In this document: piece after piece, positions 37,707 through 50,000 of the stretch
Numbering within the stretch: position 1 is the stretch's first letter
How the letters are laid out: each line of letters starts with the position of its first letter
Origin: Caprimulgus europaeus
Taxonomy: Eukaryota > Chordata > Aves > Caprimulgiformes > Caprimulgidae
Direction: 5' to 3'
Length of the DNA: 64,000 nucleotides
NCBI GenBank assembly: GCA_907165065.1
Contig: OU015529.1
Coordinates: 4,519,054-4,583,053, forward strand
Program-made: the position numbers and the translations under genes
The notes under the pieces: generated by a model
Told to the model about the DNA's origin: nothing
What the model saw: only the letters and a program-made list of their open reading frames with translations
Database searches by the model: none

Positions 37707-40418
37707 TTTTAACTAGGAGGATTGTACCTGTATAAGAATTATAGTGGTGCTAATTTTTTTTGTGTTACTCTGATAATACACTAATTTTTCATAAGTGTGA
37801 ATTGTCAAACATCTATTTCATATTTTGATTAAGGTGACTTGGAAAATGTATTTTCATTCAAGTAGTAAAAGTGAATGTTGGACCTTTAGATATTCCATAA
37901 AGCAATGAGCTGGTTCTCTGGTCTAGTGAAGTTAATTATAACACAGATTAACTTAATCTGAAAAATAATTCCATCATCTCTAGTCTTCTGGGCAAAAGCC
38001 ATTGTTCTATTCAGGTAAAGCTGTCATGCTCCTGAATTCTTGCAACTTGTTTTATCTGCAGTGAAGTGTTTTATGTTATCTGTGGAGTCCAGGTGCCCTT
38101 CTTTGGCTGCACACAGAATGGACAATCCTTTTTGTGTTCTTCAGAGGCAATATTGAGCCTCTTAGTCACAATATGGTTAAAGCTGTTATTGAACCTTCAG
38201 GGTAACTACTCAGGTTAATAATAGGGTTGTCTCTGGAAGGGCTGAAAGGTGGGTTGTGGAAGACCAGGTCCTGGGTGATGCTGAGGACCTGAGGTGTTGG
38301 GGGAAACTGGGTCACTGCTTTCATGGGTATCCGTCAGGATGGACAAGGAGCATCACAGCACTTAAGGTATCTTCATCCCCAGAGACTAAAGGGAAGTTCT
38401 GTCTTTATCAAGTGACAAAAGCCAAAATAGAAGTTGCCCATCAGAGCCACACATTACTACTGTCCCTTAGGTTTTCCCCATTTTTTTCATTCCCTTTCCA
38501 TCCTATGCCATTTTATTGTTTTAATTCTGACTTTTCAAGATTGTTTTAAAAGATCTCCTGTCTTTAGTTTCCCTAGAAAAGTAATTCTAGAAAATAAAAG
38601 TATTTTCTAGTATATAAAAGATGTATTGTCTGTGCAGTCTTGTATTTGATAATCTGGCTTTTCAAAATAGAGAGTTGATTTTGACCTTAAAATGTGGGTA
38701 GATCCAGTAAAGTATTTAATAAACCGTGAAAACAGAAATTCTAGAGGAATAATGCATAAAGATGCTTTAGTTAGGACCATTCTTAAGCTGATGACTTGTT
38801 TGTGACTTTAAGTGTCTCTGCTCTGAATGTTGCCTGGAAAGCCAAGCATGGGCACACTCAAACCAAGACCAAGACAGAAATACTTTAAACAGCTCTTGTC
38901 ACTTTTTGGCTGTAAGCAGCTGTGGTGTAGAAGTGTTTAAAGGAGGATGGTGCATACCCTGTGCCACAGGGTCCTTCAGCCTCTGGTCTCTGTTGATGTG
39001 GAGACCTTCATGGGACCCATGAGTGCTCAAGTCCTTGCCCATGGTGACTGTTTTGTAGCAAGGGGACATTCAGCCCTGTAGTTTCTGCATGACCTCTCCC
39101 ATACCAAAGTGCACACTTTAGGAGGATTTGTTGGATCCATGGTCTTGCCTTGAAGTTGCAGTACAGATTTATATTTTAATTAAGTAACACATCTTGCCAT
39201 TTTTAGCAAGTACTATGTTTTCAGAATGTAAACTAGCAGTGCTGAAAGTATCTTGGTGGCTTTGCAGTGCGTCACAAGTGGCTACTCTCATCCTAGAATC
39301 ATTTGGTCCAGAAACCAGAGATCCTGTCATGAGCCTTTGCTCATATCTATTATTTAATCCCTTCAATTGCTTATTTTTTCACTTGAGGCTTTGGGTTTTC
39401 TTGTTTGGATTTTTCTCTCACATGCTTGAAAGGAGAGAATTCTCTTATCCCCACCTTGTCCTCTTATCTAGGTTCCCACCCCACTTCAGGATGGTTAGTT
39501 TAAGGTCTCCATGCACAGGTAGAGGGTGACTATTGAAACCTATGTTACTGGACCTTGCCCAAAAGTGCTTCCATATTTAAAGAGCAGGTTTAGATCTGTT
39601 AGATTCGTGAGCAGCTGAGGGAAGTTGTGCAGTGTTACCTGTGGTAGCTACAGTTCGTTGGTGTGAACAGATGGGTGATTGAAAAGAAAGGGCAACTCGC
39701 TGGGAACTTGAAGACAAATGTTTCTGGTGTTTAATATCATTAAGTAAGTGCTGTAATTAATATACTTGGCAAATAGAAGACAACTTCCAAGTAGAGTTGT
39801 GAAATTACTTGTGGTAGATTGTACTTTACTATGGCTTTGAATGAAGGTGAATGTAGATGTTTTGTCTGCTCTTCTGTGTCTGTCTGTCTATCTATCTATC
39901 TATCTGTTTTTGTCTCTTTAGGTTGTGCAATGCAAGTCTTTGAAACCATCTCTGGGAAGATGAAGCTTCCACTAGCAGCGATTTGGTTTGGAACCTGCTC
40001 GTTTTAAGAATACCTGGGACTTTCTACCCATATTTGTCTATTCCAAAGTGAATCAGAAGACAATGAGTTATTTTCGTTTTTTGCATATTTTCACGCTACA
40101 TAACAATTTTTCTTCCTTCTCATTTTGTTCAATGGGAAAAACTTGAGCCAGCTGTGTAGCTGATTCCTACTTTGCCACATTCCTCCTACTGAGCCAAATT
40201 CTTGAAGCCACGACGTCCAGAGTGCAACTATTTTTATGTGTTGGTTGTTGATTTGGGTTTTTTTGTTGTGTTGTTTTTTTTGTTTGTTTGGGGTTTTTTT
40301 TTAATAAGATGTATGTCACTTTTTGAGTACCTTTTGCTATTCTGGTTTGAACCTGTCCTTTTACATTGCTGAGTAGTTGTAGAATCACTCAAGGAATTAA
40401 AGAATTTCATCCTTACAG
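37707..40418 (+). other. Probable end of CHST15 intron 1
   Basis: Unique sequence with a TCTG/TCTA tetranucleotide run at 39877-39906 and a T/G-rich tract at 40256-40302. No exon can be supported here. Confidence 0.5.
39877..39906 (+). repeat. (TCTG)n(TCTA)n short tetranucleotide run
   Basis: A few TCTG units followed by about four TCTA units. Confidence 0.85.
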
Positions 40419-40494
40419 AAGATGACTCATATGCTTCAGCAACATTTTTATGGCTGTGCTTGGCTCATTAATACAGGAGCTTAACAGTAGTAAT
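40419..40494 (+). other. CHST15: CHST15 5' UTR part of the first coding exon
   Basis: A TTCATCCTTACAG acceptor ends at 40418. The 76 nt up to the start codon hold a 20-codon upstream ORF (40422-40484, ending TAA) and an in-frame ATG at 40450. The acceptor assignment is from sequence alone, and a different upstream acceptor is possible. Confidence 0.55.
40422..40484 (+). promoter_or_regulatory. Upstream ORF in CHST15 leader (20 codons)
   Basis: An ATG at 40422 opens a frame that ends in TAA at 40482-40484, ten bases before the main ATG at 40495. It is in a different frame from the main CDS. If this exon begins at about 40419 in the mature mRNA, ribosomes would meet this uORF first. A regulatory effect is inferred only. 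Confidence 0.4.
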
Positions 40495-41037
40495 ATGAGG
40501 TATTGCATTAATTGCTGCATACATTTATTACCAAATGACTTGCACAGACAGTGTTTCAGATGTCGTGGACCTAATCACAATAACCAGAAGTGTCCTGTTT
40601 GCAAAGGAGAAAATAAGATCCCTTTGTACGCCGATAGCAAGCAGATGAAGTTGCTTGCGGTTCTGGAAGTAAGGACTGATCACAGTGAAAGCTGGAATGG
40701 ATTTTTCTGCTTGAGGAAGGGGAAGCTATGCAGCTTAATATTTGGGTTGATTATAATGACTCTAGTGATGGCATCCTACATACTGACTGGAGCCAAGCAT
40801 GGCCTGTTGTTAATACCATCTCCCTTCCATTACGGAGCTTTTACTAGCAATCCAAGCTTAATGGACAATGAAAGCCTTAGTGACATCAAAGACCATTACC
40901 AGCCTTCTAAAATGAATATTTCATATGTAAAGGATTATCCAAGCATTAAATTAATTATTGACACTATTACTTCAAAGATAGAGTTTATAACGAGACAGCG
41001 CCCTGATGTAGAAGAGCTGAGGAAACAAGAGCCACAT
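40495..41037 (+). CDS. CHST15: CHST15 coding exon 1 (residues 1-181)
   Basis: This exon encodes the cytosolic tail, membrane anchor and stem. The tail has seven cysteines in its first 36 residues: C4, C7, C8, C20, C23, C33 and C36. The hydrophobic segment [20 protein letters not shown] begins at about residue 78. The stem has sequons at N125 and N141. The exon ends in codon-complete phase 0 before a GTAAGT donor at 41038. An in-frame ATG at 40450 would add 15 residues, but it has T at -3, whereas the ATG at 40495 has A at -3 and matches the family start. I therefore chose 40495. Confidence 0.95.
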
Positions 41038-44000
41038 GTAAGTATGAATTAAAGTGTGTCTGAAACTGCTCTATACTCACTTATTTCAAGACTTTTAGGT
41101 CAATTTTTTACTGAGATTAAGAAAAAAAAAAGGTGCCACTGCTCAGATGTTCATATAGTGATTTACACTGTCTAGAGCCTCCTGATTTGCACCAGCTGAA
41201 AAGTCGATATTGTAGATCGCGTCCTTCTGAGCTATGGGCAAAATAGATGAGTTATATAAATGGTCTTGACACCTGAAACAAAAAATTAGGCAGTCTGCTG
41301 ATAGCTGTACAATCTAATTGAATTTTTACCTTGTCTCATGCAAAATCATTCTGACTTATATTTGCCAGTCACCTTAAATGATAAATAAGAAAGGATTAAC
41401 TCATTATATAACTAATAACTGATTACCAGTGTGCCTTCCTGAAAATCCAGTCATTGCAAACACTGTATGTCAGAGTCAAAAAATGGGAATTAATTAGATT
41501 TGAGTATTATGTGTTTGACTTTAAAAAATAATTCTTGGGGTTTCAGGGGAGTTGGGGAATTACTGAGGTCCTTTCTGGCCTTAAAATCTAAATGTACTCC
41601 TCTCCCAGTCCAACTGTTTGCACAGAATTTGGTTCCAGGGCCACCAGAAGAAACAAGTTGACTTTGTAGTTATAAAAATAAGGGTTAAAAATGTCCACAT
41701 AGTGTTTCTGTTGTTTTCTCTTACTCTGCTAAGTTACTGTCAATTATTTTCAATTAACTGTCAATTAGAATTAACAGTCAATTTTTTACTGCCTTGACTG
41801 AAATTGTTGTTCTTTATGTTGCAGATGTTTTCAGTAATTCCTAACAAATTCCTTCCAAATAGCAAGAACCCGTGTTGGTATGAAGAGTACAGAGGAAACA
41901 CAACCACAGATCCTTATGCAACAAACTCCTATGCACTGTATTCAAAGCGCTTTCGAACCATATTTGATTACCTCAGGAAGGTATTTTGGAACCACTTGTA
42001 CCATTATAAGGACAAACACTATCGCCTGCGCTGTCTCCCCCATTTCTACATCATTGGCCAGCCCAAGTGTGGGACAACGGACCTGTACGACCGGCTCAGG
42101 CTGCACCCCGACGTTCGGTTCTCAGCCATCAAAGAACCACACTGGTGGACAAGAAAACGGTTTGGTGAGTAAACCTCTTCTCTGGTACTCAGGCAAGTTG
42201 TCTCTATGAAACTTTGATGTTTCTTGGGATGAAGTTTATGGATTTGCTTACTCTGAAACCGCTGGAGTTCATAGTTTTGAAAAAAAGGGGTGATGGATGC
42301 TCAGTAGGTTCCAGCTTGCTTTTGTTTAATGTTTTGGGTTACACCCTGAGATGGTTCACATTTCATTTGGTTTATTTGGAGTGGTTTGTTAAATCTAGGA
42401 AATAAAACAAAACAAAAAAACAAAAAAGCACCAGGTAGAACCAACCCTCTGAATTTGTAAAAGCAGGAAGAAGAACTATTAGGTTGTGATTAGATATAAA
42501 TGAGTGTTTTATGTTGCAAAATTCTGTAAAGCTTTTCTTACATGAAGAAATGATGTGTCAGTATTTGAAATGTGGGTGGCTTCAGTCCTTATGGCTCAAT
42601 AAATACAACTGTCCTTTGTGGTACGAGCTTTGTTAGTGTTGCAGCTCTAGTCAAGCACTGAACAGTAGAGATGCTCTGCATGAGAAGGCTCTCTCACACT
42701 GAGGAACCTGCCTATATTTTTGATGCTCTTTTCCTGGGTGACATCAATATTTCATGAAGTGACCTTTTGTCTCTTCAAGGCATACTTGAATAGTTGAGGT
42801 TATGGCCTACTGGAGGAAGACGCATCCACCCCTCGTGATTGCATCTTCAAAGGGTGCCTGAGGGCTGTGGGGCTGAGTGGATTGTTTTATCCACCTGAAG
42901 TGTTTATGTCCTTCTTATTCTCTCTTTTCTGGGTGCCAAGGAAGGTCAGTTTTGTGCTTAGAGATTAGATGAGATGCAGAAGACTCAGTTTCAGTTCCTG
43001 ACTCTGCTGTGTGCTTGGTGCTTTCCTCGAGACGTGAACGTGTGTAGTGCTTGCTGTATTCCACCCAGGCTCTGGATTTTAACTCACTGTTGGGTCTAGC
43101 TGTTAAGTGCTGGTGTGTCCTCACTTTGTATGACTTTGGTACCAAAGATCACAAGCTTTTCAATGATACTACTGTTTCCAAGAGGAAGACACTGGTTATT
43201 TTACAGTGACATTACTTTCACTTCTATTTCCAATTTGCTGTTGCTTTGCTGCAGACACTGCCTTTGGAACAAGGGAAAACCTAGCACTGTGGGGTAGCTA
43301 ATTTGATGAGGACTTTGCATCACTACTTTCCTTTGGTGCTTTTCTAAGCTTCCTTGAAATGGCAAACTATCTCCTCTAATGAACTGCCGTGGCTAACAGC
43401 AAGCAAGGAGACTTTCTGAGGGACTGGGACACCTGCAGTGCTCCCTCTGTTCTTTATTTCAGGGTCATATCTTCAATTCTTTATTTCTCTTGCATGTGGT
43501 GTTGCTGTTTCCACCTCTTTTCCCCATGCCTTGGAGCCCAGAAGAACCTCTGAGCTCCTGCAGATGTGGCTTTGATCCTCACTGCTCTGTGAGGAGGAGA
43601 GCTCAGCCACAGATCTGGGATTTCCTGTCTGCGTGGAGAAATATTTTGCTGTGTTTTTAGAGTTTGTATTTTCTTCCTTTGCAAATGTTATAAGAAAGTG
43701 GCTAAAATACTTTTTTAAACATTTTCTGAGTGTTTGTTATGAACTAAGAGTTAAAGCACTGTGACGAAAATACAGTGCTTTAACAAAATACAGAAAAGTT
43801 TTGCTTTTGAGATAATTTGGTCCAGTTTAGGAGATACTCCCAGGAAGTACTGGTGTGGGTGGGGAAGCTGCAAAGTCAAACAAGAGGAGCATCGTGGTGC
43901 CCCTTGAAGTCCCACAAGAAGACACTCGTTCATCACAGTCAGCAGCTGACTGAAGACAAATGATAAGAATTTCCTCCTGACCTGAAGGTGAAAAGTCAGA

Positions 44001-47000
44001 TCAGTGAAGGAAGGGGATTTTAGACTTGGATGCCTTCCAGTGTGAACGTCATGCTGCTTGTTTCTGAGTGTGCAGATGCAGGGATTGTCAGCAAAACCAT
44101 CTGTGGGAAATCATATCTTCCATGAAGAGTGCTGGCAGGAAAGGCTGAACCAAACCGATACGTTAGGCTAAAATCCTTTATTCTAAATACTTCTCTACAT
44201 CTATAGCAGCCTCAACATAAATGTTTGGAATTAATGTTGGAGGCAGTAGTGCATCCAACCTTACTGGACTCACTAAAGCTCAGGATTAGACTTACTAAAG
44301 CTCAGAACTGGACCTGTTAAACAGGCAGAAGAGTGTAAGAAATCAGGCTGCAGTGTGTATAATTTGAGAACAAGGATGCATTCCTATGTCTCTGCTGGCA
44401 TTCCCAAACTCTCCCTTTGCACAGTCTTGTTCTTGAAGAGAACTTCCTTTGCATAATTTAATTTTTTGAAGATATTTTGTAAAGCTGAAGAATGAGGACA
44501 GGTCACAGAGCTTGGGATGTCATGGGAGAGAGATCTGTTGAGATGACCTTCCCATCATCATTATCTCAGGCTGTCTACCATTGAGAATGGAAGATTAAGT
44601 TTTGTTCCTGGTGGCTTAGTCCTTCCTCTCTGGCCAAACAGTACATTAGCTAATGGTTACTGTTAAAAAAAAGGGGAAAAAAAAGGAAAAAAAGAAAAAA
44701 AAAAAGAGAATGTGACAAATAGACTGACAAGTGAAACTGAGACAGCCCCCTTTGTAAGCCAGCTAGTGGGTATGACTCCTGTGCTCCTGGCTGTTAATTT
44801 GGTTTAGTTTGTAACGTTTGCCTGCAGAATAAAGTCTCTTTGTTCTATGGCATTCTCTGATTCAGTGGATTTTATGAGACTGACTAATTTCAGCTGAAGC
44901 TAAACAGCCCACCTGGGGAGGTCCCATTTCTTGAATCACCGCTTTCCCGTTCGGCTGGGATGGTTGATGCTCTACAGGACTTTGTCCCAGCTTGACTGTC
45001 TCCCTTTCCTGGCTCTTAGCCACAATTTCTATTCCCATGAAGGGGGGTTACAACAAACCAAGGCTGTCGGTAGCACTATGCATGTACCTTTTTTTTTTTA
45101 GCTCTCAAAACAAGTCAAAATACACTGCTCAGCTTTCTTCTACCCTCATTAAATCTCACTTTCCTAAAGGGGAAAATCATAGAATCACAGAATGGTTGTG
45201 GTTGGAAGGGATCTTTAAAGGTCATCTAGTACAACCTCTCTGCAGTGAGCTGGGACATCTTCAACTAGATCAGGTGGGGAAAAAATAATCAGAGGGAATG
45301 GACAAAAGAACTCCCTTGCTGAGCTTTTCTCTCACATAATTGATAATTATTAGCCTTGCAGGAACAGGAGAGGGAGAGCTGACAAGTCCTGCTCTATACT
45401 CCTAGCTTTACTCCCACTCCGTTGACTTCCCACTGCTGTCCTTGACCTCTGCCCACTTGAGAAACTCTCTTGTGGTGTGGTAAGAAGCAATAATGCAAAG
45501 ATGAACATAGGCAGCATGTATGGAAAGTAGAGAAGTGAGACTAGAGTTGGAAAGAAGAGTGGGAAAAGGAGTATAAAAATCACAGATGTGGCTCCAGATG
45601 CTGAGAAACGCAGGGAGAAGGTGATACTGAATATACCCTGGAGTGTAGGGAAGGAGAGGAGAAAAATAAGATGGTGTATGGAGCTTTGTTGTCATACTCG
45701 TGAAAGCTAAAAACATGAATGATTTCCCACTTCTCTGATTTTGATAAGTGCCTGTTGATTTGCATATTTGGCAGCAGAGACTGTTCTCAATCTCAATATA
45801 GTAAATCTAGTGGGAGTCCAATATTACTTCAATTTATATTGGTGCAAATGAAAGCAGAATCTGATCTTTTACATTCATTCCAAAAGCTAAATTTAGAAGA
45901 AAATAAATGCAAGCTATTCATGCAGGAGTTATAAAACAGAACACTTAAGATATTTCCTATTACTGTGAATTTATGGCTTAATCGTATAGTATCTCAAATC
46001 TCAGCTACTTCATTATTGGCACTTTTATCTGAGCGTTCCACTTCATCAGGCTAATTTTGTGCTGACGTTAGCTGGCTCAGTGCCAGCCATGTCAAGGAAG
46101 CTGTCTTGGTTTACACCCGCAGTTAATCTTGCCCTGCTGTTGTTATTATTTTATTTTATTTTATTTTATTTTATTTTATTTTATTTTATTTTATTTTATT
46201 TTATTTTATTTTATTTTATTTTATTTTATTTTATTTTATTTTATTTTATTTTATTTTATTTTATTTTATTTTATTTTATTTTATTTTATTTTATTTTATT
46301 TTATTTTTTATTTTATTTTATTTTATTTTATCTTTTTTATTTTATCTTTCTTTTTTTTATTTTATCTTTTTTTATTTTATCTTTTTTTATTTTATCTTTT
46401 TTTATTTTAATCTACTTTTTTTATTTATTAACTTCTCTCTTTTCACTGTTTTTAGGAATCATTCGTCTGAGGGATGGATTTCATGATCGCTACCCAGTAG
46501 AAGATTACCTTGATCTGTTTGACTTAGCAGCACATCAGATTCAAGGTGTGCTGCAGAGCGAAGCTGCAAGAGAGCACAGCAAGATGAACAACATCGTAAT
46601 TGGTAGGGCAAATACAGCCTCTGAAACATGTCTTTGTCGCTCCAGGTTGGCAGTGTTTGTAGCTGAGACGTGAGAGGAGTATTTTCCCAGATGGGAAGAG
46701 TTCACAGCACAGAGCCCCTGATGCTGGTTTTCTCTGGTGTGGGTGGGTAGTGCAGAAGTTGTCGCCTTTTCCTACAGGGTGGTTACTTGCTTTGTTAAGA
46801 TTATCTTTAGAAAATGCCTGAGCAAGCAATAAATGTCTGATATGAACGTCAGCATTTAATTAAATCTTCTTTTTTTTAAAAAAAGAATGACCCTGGTGAC
46901 TCCTTCAAACCTGGTTTTCATTTTGTTTTCCTTACGAGGGCTCTGCCTACAGTGATGGGATTGGAGCTTCAGGTTCAAATGCTGGAGCAATGTGTCTGGG

Positions 47001-50000
47001 GTAACACACTAATTGTGGTATTATGACGTACAAGGGGTGCTGTAGAAACCTTGTAGGAGACTAGAGACAGTTTCCATGATAGCTCCAACATAAGATACAT
47101 GTAGGAAAAAGAACCACCATTTTTTCTGTCATCATCCCTATGATGGGCTGAAATAAATATGATTAAATTCCTGAGCTGCTTTGTTAAAAGCAAAGATAAT
47201 GCAAGTGTCTGGAGCAGGGATATAGAGAGTCAAGTTGAAGCTATCTTGTGCTGTTATGTCTTTTCAGATGTGGAACCTAGAGGCACAGTACAGGATACTA
47301 TTTGAAGATAATCTCACATTTTCAGTTGATATTAAATTACCTGATTAGCATTAAAATTTTTTTAGAAATGCTGTTGTATTGTACATTCTAGAATCATAGA
47401 CTGGTCTGGGTTGGAAGGGACCTTAAAGCTCATCCAGTTCCAACCCCCCTGCCAGCAGCAGGGACACCTTCCACTAGACCAGGTTGCTCAAAGCCTCATC
47501 CAACCTGGCCGAGAACACTTCCAGGGAGGAGCAGCCACAGCTTCTCTGGGCAACCTGGGTCAGTGTCTCACCACCCTCACAGGGAAGAATTAAGACTGGA
47601 CTCTAGGGAGGGATCCCTGGATTGCTTTCCAAGACACATCATGGCTGACCCACCCTGCTCATCCACTGTGGTCCATGGTGACACTGGTTACAGTGCCCGT
47701 GAGGAATGTCAGCAGTAACTTCTAAATTCTGATTTTGCTGCCTGCTAAAACCAGAAAACTGAGGGGAACAGAGTTTTACCAGCCTTGCCCTGTCACCACA
47801 AAATTTCCCAGGGAAACCAGACGCATTCTATGAACATACTAATTGTGCAAAAGACAGTTCCCTGTTGAAAAGAGACTTTTCAAGTAGGCCTGAGATCATT
47901 GTCCTACAGAAAATAGAGATGAAATTTTTGCTGCCTGACCTCAGAGGGAATACCCTCAGATTATTATTTTTTTTTGTCTCTTTCTAACAAAAAAAAATTA
48001 ACTTGTTGTTGGCTGGATGAAATGGTGATGATGTCTTGCACTGTTTAAACCAGAGACTTGGCAATAGTATTTGTTCAATGCCTCCTCAGCCTCCATTTAA
48101 GTCTATAATTTGCTTGATTAAATCTTCAACATTAAGCAAAATTTTCAAGATGAGATCTTAAGAAATGTTACCATCAAGGACATCTGCAGATTTTCCTCCC
48201 ACTCACAATGATATCTCCTATCCTTTCATGGATGAAGTGCTTATACTAATGAAATTCACTAATCTAATTGGCAACGTACATCTTTGATTACTTACCTCCT
48301 GCTACAGCTTTTTCTAGAGTTCACTTTGTGTTGCTTTTTCCTGTAGTCTCATTTCTTGTTTCATTAAGGTTCTGTTCGCTTTTCTTATTAAGTTTACAGG
48401 AAAAGTCCTGAATGATTGTATTCATTAAGTCAGTATTTTATGACCTTGGTAAAAAGCAAAACAAAGCTAGCTAGTCTAAAATGGGTCTGTGTGAATATCA
48501 GGTTTGCTTAAAATCCTCCATTTTCTTAATTCAGATGACTAGGAAGAAAAATCAAGTTAAAACTATAAACATTTCAGTAGTTAATCATGTTACATTATTT
48601 TGAAAAGTTAAGCTTCTCTGGATATTATACTTAGTGGGTAATAATTTTATTTTCCCAAAAAAACCCAACATCTGCTTAGAGATGAACGGATGAGGACAAC
48701 ACTGATCTAGCCTGAGGCATTCTGAGCAGGACTTGTTTATTTGTGGTCATTAATAGGATAAATTCAGAGGAATGTCTTGTGAAAACACAGTATGATTTTA
48801 ATCCATTAATGACTGAACAAAGAGGTTATGCATCTATTCTTCAGGCAATTTAGTAATTCATATGTTCTCTGAGTCCATAAGAAAATTAATATATTTTTGG
48901 TTTCACTGCAGTAATTTGACATAATTAATATAGCAGTGATTAATTTATCTGATGTTTAGTATGATGTGCTCTCTTTGCAGATATTAAATCTGTATTATAA
49001 ACCAGAATGGAACACTGTCAAATTGTCAGGAGTCTTTTTGGCCACTTCAGGAAATTAAAATGATAAGAGTCAGCAGAGACCAGAATGTTTGGGGTTTTTG
49101 GGGGGTTTTTTGGGTTTTTTTGTTTGGTTGGTTTTTTTAATGGCCCCACCTCATAATCCTTGACTGTCATCTTGTTTTGGGAAGATTTACCTTCTTGAAC
49201 CCAGGCTATCCTGGACTGACTGCATTAGAGCAGCCTTGTGAGTCCCTGTTAATGTTTTAGCATGGTTCCGTCGTGTGCCTGTGATTTTTGGTGGAGGCAA
49301 CTGATCCAGCTCAGACAATGTTGGTGAAGTGTTCTGGGCTGTGGGGTTAAGAGAATCTGCCCATTTGGGTGTAAATGCACTGATTTTATTTAGTGCAGGT
49401 AGCACCTGTGTAAGCAGATATTCTTATGCTCAGGTTTGGTCACTATGGATGAGGTAATTGGAATAAATCCAACAGAGCATCACATGTGATCAGAGGTCTA
49501 CTGGGCAGAGAAGAACGAAGGAAGATCAGAAAAACTATTCTAGAGATGAACAGATGACTTGACATGAGCCAGCAGTGTGTGCTTGCAGCCCAGGAGGCCA
49601 ACTGTACCCTGGGCTGCATCAAAAGAGGGGTGGGGAGGCAAGAGAGGGGATTGTCCCCCTCTACTCTGCCCTGGTGAGGCCCCATCTGGAGGATTGTGTC
49701 CAGGCCTGGAGCCCCCAACACAAGAAAGATGTGGAGCTGTTGGAGTGGGTCCATAGGAGAGCCAGGAAGATGATCAGAGGGCTGGAGCACATCTCTGCTG
49801 GAGAAAGGGTGAGGGAGCTGGGCTTGTTTAGCTTGGCGAAGAGAAGGCTCCAGGGGGACCTCATTGCAGCCTTCCAGTACATAAAGGGAGCTTAGAAACA
49901 GGAGGGAGAGCGACTTTTGTCATGGGCAGAGAGTGACAGGACAAGGGGAAATGGTTTTAAACTGAGACAGGGGAGATTTAGGTTAAGTATTAGGAGGAAG

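Larger units (their letters stand above)
42165..46455 (+). other. CHST15: CHST15 intron between coding exons 2 and 3
   Basis: 4.3 kb, GTGAGT to TTTTTAG. It holds an A/G-rich tract at 44664-44710, a short antisense CR1 at 45177 and the TTTTA microsatellite before the acceptor. Other open frames show no recognisable protein. Confidence 0.88.

Noticed and set aside
40450..40494. Start of CHST15 at the upstream in-frame ATG 40450
   Set aside because: It has T at -3, and the recalled human protein begins at the position equal to 40495. It is kept only as a possible variant.
46059..46673. 204-codon + strand frame rich in Phe, Tyr, Ile and Leu, suggesting a membrane protein
   Set aside because: Most of it is the TTTTA microsatellite; the C-terminal part is CHST15 coding exon 3 followed by intron.
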